36,654 nt of DNA from Chloroflexota bacterium (GTDB lineage: Bacteria; Chloroflexota; Dehalococcoidia; Lucifugimonadales; Lucifugimonadaceae). The DNA is taken from NCBI GenBank assembly GCA_002721675.1, contig PBLC01000016.1, positions 1 to 36,654 on the forward strand, written 5' to 3'. Within the stretch, counting starts at the first letter, position 1. Each line of letters opens with the position of its first letter. The translations under genes were made by a program, and so were the position numbers. This document shows, piece by piece, positions 1 through 6,496 of the stretch. The notes beneath the pieces were generated by a model. It made no database searches. It was not told the origin of the DNA and saw only the letters and a program-made list of their open reading frames with translations.

Positions 1-81
1 GGAAGAGCAGATGAGGATGGAGAAGGAAGAGCAGATGAGGATGGAGAAGGAAGAGCAGATGAGGATGGAGAAGGAAGAGCA
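1..81 (+). repeat. Perfect 24-bp tandem repeat inside a coding region
   Basis: Three perfect copies of a 24-bp unit start at bases 1, 25 and 49, followed by a 9-base partial copy at 73. The array certainly continues to the left of the window. The unit is a multiple of three, so in the reading frame of the downstream binding protein each copy adds eight residues (Met-Arg-Met-Glu-Lys-Glu-Glu-Gln). The lack of substitutions between copies suggests recent expansion by slippage or unequal recombination. Confidence 0.95.
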
Positions 82-1069
82 TGAACACGAAAGATCTAAA
101 TTTTCACATTACGTAGAAGAATTTGGAACTAAAGGAATAATTGATTTAGATAATCTAGGTAACAATGATTTAAGTTGGCCTAGAGAAGTTGAGGCTATGA
201 ATGGAAAAATTATAATAGAAGATAAACCAGAAAGGATTCTCACTATTTCTGTAGGACATGATGAAATGCTTTTTGGTTTTGCTGATATTGATACTATCGT
301 TGCAGTGTCATCGTTTTCTCAAAATGAAAATGGGAATATTTATGACCTAACAAAGAATTTGCCTACAATTTCATCTGAAGTAGAGACTATAATTGCTCAA
401 GAACCTGATTTAGTTTTTGCTGATCCATATGCAAATCCTAGTTTATTAGAATCATTGAAAGATGTAGGTATTTCTGTTGTTCAGACTCAATTAAATAATG
501 ATTATACTGGAAGAATTAACGACATATTGTTTACATCCTATGTTATAGGTCAGACAGAAAATGTTTTTGAGTTAATTAATGTTATAGAAGAGAAAATTTC
601 TGTTATTGATGAATTCAAGAAAAAATTTGATTACATGCCTAAGGTATTATCTGTTACTTATTATGATGCCTATTGGGCAGCAGGCGAAGGTTCTACAGAG
701 GGCAGTATTATTGAGCTTGCTGGCGGAATAAATATTGCTGGAGAGAATGGCGTAGTATCAAATAACATGATTACTAAGGAAGCTTTAATTGATATGAACC
801 CAGAATATATTATTATCCCTCAATCGGTAGCATGGGGTGGTCAAGATTTCTATGACTCATTGTTTGCTGACGAATCTTTTTCATCTATTGATGCAATTAT
901 AAATAAGAATGTTTTTATGGTTGATACAAATTACTTCACAACACTTTCGCATTGGAATATTGTTGGTGTAGAAAAATTGATGCAAATACTCTGGGATGAA
1001 GAATGGGCTAAAATTGTTAATGTTTTACCAGAATTTTATGCTTGCATGAACTGTGATATTTATAATTAG
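2..1069 (+). CDS. ABC transporter substrate-binding protein, iron-siderophore/cobalamin type (5'-truncated)
   Basis: This is the periplasmic-binding-protein component of an importer of the FecB/BtuF class (Peripla_BP_2 fold). After a highly charged repeat linker the sequence shows the family pattern: a PERILTISVGHDEMLF strand-helix start, a VETIIAQEPDLVFADPY segment, and a C-terminal lobe with an LAGGINIA segment and a TKEALIDMNPEYIIIP segment. The frame is open to the window edge, so the Met at base 11 is an internal repeat Met; the real start, and presumably a signal peptide or lipobox, lies upstream. The protein ends in an unusual Cys-x-x-Cys tail (CMNCDIYN). The ATPase gene follows after 6 bp, with no permease between them, so the permease should lie upstream. 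The ligand cannot be read from sequence; iron chelate, haem or corrinoid are possible. Confidence 0.85.
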   Translation, partial: EEQMRMEKEEQMRMEKEEQMRMEKEEHEHERSKFSHYVEEFGTKGIIDLDNLGNNDLSWPREVEAMNGKIIIEDKPERILTISVGHDEMLFGFADIDTIVAVSSFSQNENGNIYDLTKNLPTISSEVETIIAQEPDLVFADPYANPSLLESLKDVGISVVQTQLNNDYTGRINDILFTSYVIGQTENVFELINVIEEKISVIDEFKKKFDYMPKVLSVTYYDAYWAAGEGSTEGSIIELAGGINIAGENGVVSNNMITKEALIDMNPEYIIIPQSVAWGGQDFYDSLFADESFSSIDAIINKNVFMVDTNYFTTLSHWNIVGVEKLMQILWDEEWAKIVNVLPEFYACMNCDIYN

Positions 1070-1075
1070 TTAATT

Positions 1076-1819
1076 TTGAGTATTGAAATTAAAAGATTAA
1101 GTTATTTGCCTGAGAACTTTTATGTAATTAATAATGTTTCATTGGTTATTAATGAAGGGATTAGTACCTTTCTTGGTCAAAACGGATCAGGCAAGACAAC
1201 TTTAATGAAATTGATCTCAAAATTAATCGATCCTACTAATGGTGAAGTTTTAATTAATCATATAAATGTTAAAGATATAAAAAAATATGACTTATCAAAA
1301 ATAATAACTTATATCTCACAAGATAGAGAGAATATCCAAGGCTTTACTGTATTTGAATATGCAGAAATGGGGAGATTTCCATACCAAAACTTTTATGGAA
1401 AATATGATAATAAAAGTCTTGAAATAATAGAAAATTCTCTAAGTTTAGTTAACTTATATGAAAAAAGAGATGATCTTGTTAATAATTTATCTGGAGGTGA
1501 AATGCAGATTCTTAGGATTGCAAGAGCCCTAATTCAAGATACTGAGATTATATTATTTGATGAGCCCACATCCAACTTAGATATCAAAAACACAAAGAGA
1601 GTTAAAGATTTAATATTTAAACTAAAGGATTTAGGCAAACAGATACTAATTTCAACTCATGATATAAATTATGCTGAATCAATTTCTGATTTCATTTTTA
1701 TGATTAAAGCAGGAAAATTAATTTATTCAGGAAAAAAAGAAAAAGTTTTAAATAAAGAAAATATTATAGATTGTTATGATTTGGAAACTTACGAAGGTAA
1801 TGAAATTAAACTTTTTTAA
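1076..1819 (+). CDS. ABC transporter ATP-binding protein, FecE/FhuC/BtuD type
   Basis: This is the cytoplasmic ATPase that powers the importer whose binding protein is encoded just upstream. All nucleotide-binding motifs are present: Walker A GQNGSGKTT at residues 34-42, the LSGGE signature, Walker B ILFDEP, and the STHD switch histidine. The length of 247 aa is normal for the iron-siderophore/B12 ATPase family. The only sensible start is TTG, six bases after the preceding stop and without a clear Shine-Dalgarno, so translational coupling is likely. The 3' end overlaps the convergent DUF971 gene by 14 bp. Function as an import ATPase is secure; the substrate is not. Confidence 0.93.
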   Translation: MSIEIKRLSYLPENFYVINNVSLVINEGISTFLGQNGSGKTTLMKLISKLIDPTNGEVLINHINVKDIKKYDLSKIITYISQDRENIQGFTVFEYAEMGRFPYQNFYGKYDNKSLEIIENSLSLVNLYEKRDDLVNNLSGGEMQILRIARALIQDTEIILFDEPTSNLDIKNTKRVKDLIFKLKDLGKQILISTHDINYAESISDFIFMIKAGKLIYSGKKEKVLNKENIIDCYDLETYEGNEIKLF

Positions 1820-2123
1820 CCGCTTTATCATTTTTTGCTAATAATTCTAAGAGTTCGTATGTATATATTCCTGTCGTAGAGCATGGGTCAGCATTTGACC
1901 AAAGAAATTGATATGCATAATTACCAATTATTAAATAATCAACTATAAATATATCCTCAGGTATTGAATTTACATTTAGTAATTTTCTACCTGTCATTTC
2001 TTCTACGCAATTTGCACAAGGGCACTGTAATCTAAGATATTTATATGGGAATAAATATTTAATATTTTCAAACTCAAGCAAAAGACCATTATCTTCAAGT
2101 TGAATTAATGTTGGAATGTTCAT
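1806..2123 (-). CDS. DUF971 / gamma-butyrobetaine hydroxylase N-terminal-like domain protein
   Basis: A small 105-aa stand-alone protein matching the DUF971 (GBBH-like_N) pattern: an N-terminal strand pair, then LRLQCPCANCVEE with Cys34, Cys36 and Cys39 as probable zinc ligands, and a conserved aromatic/aspartate C-terminal segment. In eukaryotic carnitine enzymes this domain precedes the dioxygenase domain. In bacteria it usually occurs alone, often near Fe-S biogenesis or P-loop genes, and its biochemical role is not established. The gene converges on and overlaps the ABC ATPase, so it is not part of that operon. Confidence 0.8.
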   Translation of the reverse strand: MNIPTLIQLEDNGLLLEFENIKYLFPYKYLRLQCPCANCVEEMTGRKLLNVNSIPEDIFIVDYLIIGNYAYQFLWSNADPCSTTGIYTYELLELLAKNDKAVKKV

Positions 2124-2177
2124 ATTCTTATTTTAACTTATAAATTATTATTAATTAAATTAACTGAAGGGAATGTT

Positions 2178-3353
2178 ATGACCAACAAATATACAGTAGC
2201 CGTTGTTGGCGCCGGATCTATATCCCAAGCACACATGAATGGCTACAACATTAATGACAAAAATATTTCAGTAGAGGCTGTAGTTGATCCAGTAGAAAAT
2301 GCTAGAAAAATTTTTATGGATCAATATGATGTTAAAAAATCTTATTCATCTATGAAAGAATTGTTTCAAGACTTTACGCCCGATATTGTAAGTATATGCA
2401 CTTGGCATGCTCTACATCATGAACAAACTGTAGAGGCTGCTAAAGCAGGTGTAAAAGCAATAATATGTGAAAAACCTATGGCTATAGGTTCTGGACCAGC
2501 GCAATCTATGCTCGATGCATGCCAGGAGAATAATGTAAAGCTTGTTATTTCTCACCAAAGAAGATTTACACCTGGCTGGGAGAAAGCAAAAGAAATAGTC
2601 GAAAACGGATTAATTGGTAATCCATTGTTTGTTGAATTAAAAGCATTAGAAGGCTTACTTAATTGGGCAACTCATAATATTGATGGGTCGCGGTATATTA
2701 TTGGTGATCCTGATACAGAATGGGTTTTTGGTTCAGTAGAAAGAACTACTAATAAATTTGAACGAGATACAAGAATTGAGGACTCTTGCATGGGTCTTAT
2801 TCAATATAAAAATGGTATCCAATCTTTTGTTCAATCAGATTTGGCTCAATATGATTATGAATCTCAATGGAAAACTAACCATCCAATATTCATAAGAGGT
2901 GAAATTGGAGCCCTAGATATTACTGAATATGAAGTTAAGTTTTTAGGCGGTAATAATCGTGGGTGGGAAACAATTCCTGCTGATATCCCTAAAGAAAAAA
3001 TTGATCCTATTGGAGGAGATACAAATGGAAAATTAGTCAAAGAACTAGTTGATTGGCTTAATGGTGGTGATGATCATAGATGTTCTGGAGATAAAGCAAA
3101 ACAGACTTTAGACATAATGATGTCTATTTACCAATCAGCAAGAATTAATGAGAAAGTTTTTTTTCCAGTTAGTGAGGATTCTTACCCTCTAGACCTAATG
3201 TTTGATGAAGGAAAGATACCCCTTAATAAACCTGAAAGATACGATATTAGAGGCTTTCTTGATCGATCAGATATCGATGAAGATGATTATAATAGATTAA
3301 AAAAACAAGGTATCCCTCATCATCAGATAATGCAAAAGGTTAAAAGGGTATAA
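2178..3353 (+). CDS. Gfo/Idh/MocA family NAD(P)-dependent oxidoreductase
   Basis: A predicted sugar or cyclitol dehydrogenase. The N-terminal Rossmann motif is VVGAGSISQAHMNG (residues 10-22), the family signature EKP is at 98-100, and the C-terminal alpha/beta domain with RRFTPGWEKA follows. At 391 aa it is slightly longer than typical members and has a charged C-terminal tail. The ATG is preceded by a GAAGGGA ribosome-binding site at suitable spacing. It converges with an aldo/keto reductase gene with one base between the stop codons, and sits beside L-rhamnose mutarotase and an SDR, so a role in sugar catabolism is likely. The exact substrate cannot be deduced. Confidence 0.9.
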   Translation: MTNKYTVAVVGAGSISQAHMNGYNINDKNISVEAVVDPVENARKIFMDQYDVKKSYSSMKELFQDFTPDIVSICTWHALHHEQTVEAAKAGVKAIICEKPMAIGSGPAQSMLDACQENNVKLVISHQRRFTPGWEKAKEIVENGLIGNPLFVELKALEGLLNWATHNIDGSRYIIGDPDTEWVFGSVERTTNKFERDTRIEDSCMGLIQYKNGIQSFVQSDLAQYDYESQWKTNHPIFIRGEIGALDITEYEVKFLGGNNRGWETIPADIPKEKIDPIGGDTNGKLVKELVDWLNGGDDHRCSGDKAKQTLDIMMSIYQSARINEKVFFPVSEDSYPLDLMFDEGKIPLNKPERYDIRGFLDRSDIDEDDYNRLKKQGIPHHQIMQKVKRV

Positions 3354-3354
3354 T

Positions 3355-4347
3355 TTATCTATACTCTGAAATTGCATTCCACATATCTGGGTTATCCCCA
3401 ATATGATTTTTTATAGGTTCTGTGATTTCATTATATAAATTTGAAATTTCATCAGAAATTTCTTTTTCAAAGGAAGATTTATTTAATATTACTTCCTTCT
3501 TATTTCTTGCGCCTACTAACATTGAAATTACACCTTTCTGTTTTTTTAACCAGCATAAAGACATTACAGCAGGGTCTATTTCGTAGGTATTTGATAAATT
3601 AATTAATTTATCAATACAATCAAATAGTAAACTTTCGCAGCCAGAATCCTTATGTCTGCAAAGCTTGGATGTATCTTTTGAAAAAAGCCTACTTCTAGAA
3701 ACACCATCTGGAACATCTTCTACTTTTCTATACCTCCCTGTTAGCAATCCTTGTGCTAATGGGCTATAACATATTATGCCGCTTCCTTTTAAAACACATA
3801 AAGGTTTAATTTCAAACTCAATTGCCCTCCAAAAACCATTATACGGCAATTGATTTGTTACTACTTCTGTTAGTTCTGATATTTCTGTAAAGTCCTTTTT
3901 ACCAAAGTTACTCACCCCAATAGTCAATATTTTTCCTTCTTCTTTTAATTTTTTTAATTCATTTACAGAATCATTAATTGGTAAATCATGATTAGGCCAG
4001 TGAATTTGATAGAGATCTATATAATCTGTTTTAAGTCTTTTAAGGCTGTCCTCGCACGCTTTTCTGATATTTTTAGGAGATAAATCACTTGGGGGTACTT
4101 TAGTTCCAATTATATTTGATTGCCTTTTATTTAGAAGGGCTGTGCCTAATACTTCTTCTGATCTTCCTTCACCATATCCTGGCGCAGTATCAAAGAAATT
4201 TATTCCATTTTCAATAGACTCATTAACTGCATCTATTGAATCAGAATCATCTTGTTTTCCCCATAATTCTCCGCCAGCAAAAGGCCAGCAGCCTAAAGCA
4301 AATTGAGAAATATTAATTTTACTTTGACCTAATTCTGTATATTTCAA
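3355..4347 (-). CDS. Aldo/keto reductase
   Basis: An NADPH-dependent (beta/alpha)8-barrel oxidoreductase. The catalytic tetrad is visible as Asp53, Tyr58 (DTAPGYGEGRSEE), Lys83 (IGTKV) and His116 (YQIHWPN). The barrel continues with the GVSNFG and YSPLAQGLLTGRY segments typical of the family. The length of 330 aa is normal. The start is TTG, supported by an AAGGA ribosome-binding site eight bases upstream. It is divergent from L-rhamnose mutarotase across 62 bp, and the surrounding sugar-linked genes suggest it oxidises or reduces an aldose or sugar lactone. Many aldo/keto reductases are promiscuous, so this is an inference. Confidence 0.92.
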   Translation of the reverse strand: MKYTELGQSKINISQFALGCWPFAGGELWGKQDDSDSIDAVNESIENGINFFDTAPGYGEGRSEEVLGTALLNKRQSNIIGTKVPPSDLSPKNIRKACEDSLKRLKTDYIDLYQIHWPNHDLPINDSVNELKKLKEEGKILTIGVSNFGKKDFTEISELTEVVTNQLPYNGFWRAIEFEIKPLCVLKGSGIICYSPLAQGLLTGRYRKVEDVPDGVSRSRLFSKDTSKLCRHKDSGCESLLFDCIDKLINLSNTYEIDPAVMSLCWLKKQKGVISMLVGARNKKEVILNKSSFEKEISDEISNLYNEITEPIKNHIGDNPDMWNAISEYR

Positions 4348-4380
4348 AACTTATATCCTTTTTATTTACTTTAAAACAAC

Positions 4381-4386
4381 TATAAT
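4381..4386 (+). promoter_or_regulatory. Probable -10 box for the L-rhamnose mutarotase gene
   Basis: A perfect TATAAT lies 23 bp before the ATG in a 62-bp divergent gap. No convincing -35 element is present. The context TATAATTAAA recurs before the CCA-adding enzyme gene. The inferred leader would be about 15-17 bases and contains no Shine-Dalgarno. Confidence 0.5.
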
Positions 4387-4409
4387 TAAATTTCTAATAA
4401 TTTATACAT

Positions 4410-4748
4410 ATGAAATTTTATGCACAAGCATTAGATCTAAAAGATGATAAGGATCTAATAGCAGAATATGAAAATTATCATAAAAACGTCTGGCCTGAGA
4501 CTCTTGAAGGTCTTAAAAATGTTGGCGTATTAAGAATGCGTATCTGGAGAGTTAATAATAGGTTATTTATGCTTATGGAGACATCAGATAAATTTAATAT
4601 TAAAAAATTTCAAGAATATGCAGATCAAAATCCTAGAGCCAGAGAGTGGAATGATTTAATGATGAATTTTCAACAGCAAATTCCTTCTCCTACTGGAGAA
4701 TGGTGGAGCCCTATGTCTTTAGCATTTGATTCAGAATGGTTCGACTAA
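4410..4748 (+). CDS. rhaM: L-rhamnose mutarotase
   Basis: This enzyme interconverts the anomers of L-rhamnose and related sugars such as L-fucose, feeding the correct anomer into catabolism. The 112-aa sequence has the dimeric alpha/beta-barrel pattern of the RhaM family (PF05336). His24 in EYENYHKNVWPE matches the catalytic histidine of the E. coli enzyme, and the conserved PSPTGEWWSPM segment near the C-terminus is present. No rhaA, rhaB or rhaD is nearby. The surrounding genes are oxidoreductases, and L-fuconate dehydratase and an SMP-30 lactonase occur elsewhere in the window. It therefore more likely serves a non-phosphorylative 6-deoxyhexose pathway. The stop overlaps the convergent SDR stop in a 4-base CTAA. 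Confidence 0.92.
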   Translation: MKFYAQALDLKDDKDLIAEYENYHKNVWPETLEGLKNVGVLRMRIWRVNNRLFMLMETSDKFNIKKFQEYADQNPRAREWNDLMMNFQQQIPSPTGEWWSPMSLAFDSEWFD

Positions 4749-5527
4749 AAAAGACTTCTGCCCTGCCCTGCATCAATATTTATGCATGCCCCAGTGATTG
4801 TAAATGCCTGCGAAGAAGACAGGAATGCAACCATTGCACCAACTGGTTCTGGCGAACCAAAATCTCCCATTGGAAGATTCTCGTTAATAAAATCTTCAAC
4901 CTCTTCTTTTGAAGAGTTGTTTACAAATTTTTCCCATGATCCACCATCATGTTTAATTGATCCAGGGGCAATTGAATTTACAGTAATACCCAATTTTGCG
5001 GTTTCTATAGCCATGTGCTTAGTAGCAGCAATTAGACTTGCCTTAGAAGACATATAACTAGAACTTTTGCCACCATATTCTCTTCCAAATATAGATGCGA
5101 TATTTATTATCCTTCCCCATCTATTAGTTATCATTCCTTCAGACACTATTTTCATTAGTTTCAGAGAAGCCCAAAAATTTATATTAAAAACTCTTTCATA
5201 ATTTTCTAGTTCATCTTTTAGTAATGAATCTGAACCAAGTGACCCACCTACATTATTAACTAGGATATCAATGCTACCTATATTTTCTTCGACTTTTCCT
5301 ACTAAATCTTTTAATGAATCAAGATTATTTTTTATTTCATGCTTTATACCAAAGAATTTAATATCTTTTCCTTTTAGAAAATTATTTGTTTCTTTAATTC
5401 CATCAACTGACCTAGAACAATATGCAATATTGACTCCTTCGCTTGACAGTGATTTTAAAGATGCTAATCCAAGTCCTCTTGTACCACCGGTTATTAAAGC
5501 ATTTTTTCCTTTTATTCCTAAATCCAT
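4745..5527 (-). CDS. SDR family oxidoreductase (last gene of the long minus-strand run)
   Basis: A classical short-chain dehydrogenase/reductase with TGGTRGLG at 13-20, NNVGG at 91-95, catalytic Ser145, Tyr158 and Lys162 (YMSSK), and a C-terminal GACINIDAGQGRSLF segment. The length of 260 aa is standard. Its start overlaps the preceding membrane-protein gene by 10 bp, so it is translated from the same message. Close relatives include 3-oxoacyl-ACP reductase-like and sugar-alcohol dehydrogenases. The convergent rhamnose mutarotase may hint at a sugar substrate, but that gene is on the opposite strand and the operon partners are redox genes. Confidence 0.9.
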   Translation of the reverse strand: MDLGIKGKNALITGGTRGLGLASLKSLSSEGVNIAYCSRSVDGIKETNNFLKGKDIKFFGIKHEIKNNLDSLKDLVGKVEENIGSIDILVNNVGGSLGSDSLLKDELENYERVFNINFWASLKLMKIVSEGMITNRWGRIINIASIFGREYGGKSSSYMSSKASLIAATKHMAIETAKLGITVNSIAPGSIKHDGGSWEKFVNNSSKEEVEDFINENLPMGDFGSPEPVGAMVAFLSSSQAFTITGACINIDAGQGRSLF

Positions 5528-6165
5528 AATTCAACAACTCCTTTAATCAATCCAGATATAAATAATTGAAATATCATTGTACTTGGAATGTATGTAAATA
5601 TAACTATCAAAAATGATTTTAAGTATCTTAGTTGTAAAGAATCTTTAATTTCTAAATTGTACCCATATAAAACAAAAATGGCTTTAATTATTAATGTATA
5701 TAGCCATAGTGTACAAATAAATATAATGATATCCGATAAAGTTTTTATTTCTCTTATTACTGGCAGAACTGAAATCATTCCAATTAACACTGGAATTTGA
5801 ATTAATGCTAATAAATTCAAATGTTTTTTGAATGTTAGGATATTTTTTTTATCTATTTTTGGTTTATTCTGACTCGTTATCCCTGCTCTTATTGAACTAG
5901 CAAAAAAGGTAATACCTAAAAAATATAATCCAGCAATAATAAATAGGTTTTGGCTAAGTAAACCAATAAATTTTATTATAAATTCTGATATGACGAAATC
6001 TAAATTTGAATCATATTCCAAAAATGGATAAATGGATCCACAAATACAGGAAACTATCAAAATTAATAATGAAATGATTATATTTTTTTCCGAATGAAAT
6101 AATCTTTCAAATGGAGCTCTTTTAATTGAGAGATTAAAAATAACCCCGTTAATCCATGAAAACAT
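5518..6165 (-). CDS. Multi-pass membrane protein, Yip1-like
   Basis: A 215-aa integral membrane protein with about five hydrophobic segments, approximately at residues 28-48, 63-90, 116-136, 145-168 and 185-207. An N-terminal amphipathic segment carries PFERLF. The pattern of five helices with a FICTLWLYTLIIKAIFVLYG segment resembles the bacterial Yip1 (PF04893) fold, but the match is by eye only. Its ATG shares one base with the thioredoxin stop (TAATG), indicating tight translational coupling, and its own end overlaps the downstream SDR. No function is assigned. Confidence 0.7.
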   Translation of the reverse strand: MFSWINGVIFNLSIKRAPFERLFHSEKNIIISLLILIVSCICGSIYPFLEYDSNLDFVISEFIIKFIGLLSQNLFIIAGLYFLGITFFASSIRAGITSQNKPKIDKKNILTFKKHLNLLALIQIPVLIGMISVLPVIREIKTLSDIIIFICTLWLYTLIIKAIFVLYGYNLEIKDSLQLRYLKSFLIVIFTYIPSTMIFQLFISGLIKGVVELWI

Positions 6166-6488
6166 TAAATATGATTATCTATTTTCGATTCAATAACATT
6201 CTGTCCCACTGCACCAACTATTTGATCTACAGGAGCACCATTTTTAAAAATTAGCAATGTAGGTATGGATCTTATGCCATATGTAGATGATACATTAGGA
6301 TTTGAGTCAACATCTAATTTTCCAACCTTTAATTTGCCTGCATATTCAGTGCTTATATTTTCAACTGAAGGTGCAATCATTTTACATGGTCCGCACCATT
6401 CTGCCCAAAAATCAACTAATACAGTCTCACTAGATTTTATTACTTCTTCGTCAAAATTATTATCATTTAACTCTATTACATTGCTCAT
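6165..6488 (-). CDS. trxA: Thioredoxin
   Basis: A classical cytoplasmic thioredoxin of 107 aa that reduces disulfides in target proteins. The active site is WCGPCK with Cys32 and Cys35, the buried Asp26 is present, and the cis-proline is Pro76 in RSIPTL. The gene lies eight bases downstream of the NuoG-like subunit gene, so it is probably co-transcribed with the NADH-oxidising module. No thioredoxin reductase gene is present in the window. Whether it takes electrons from, or protects the many cysteines of, the Fe-S subunits upstream is an open inference. Confidence 0.96.
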   Translation of the reverse strand: MSNVIELNDNNFDEEVIKSSETVLVDFWAEWCGPCKMIAPSVENISTEYAGKLKVGKLDVDSNPNVSSTYGIRSIPTLLIFKNGAPVDQIVGAVGQNVIESKIDNHI

Positions 6489-6496
6489 TATCTCTA

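Noticed and set aside
1-81. CRISPR or other non-coding repeat array
   Set aside because: There are no spacers; the units are contiguous, in frame and coding.
4782-5546. Plus-strand reading frames of about 91 aa opposite the SDR gene
   Set aside because: They are antisense to a clearly conserved SDR and show no recognised motif or start signal.
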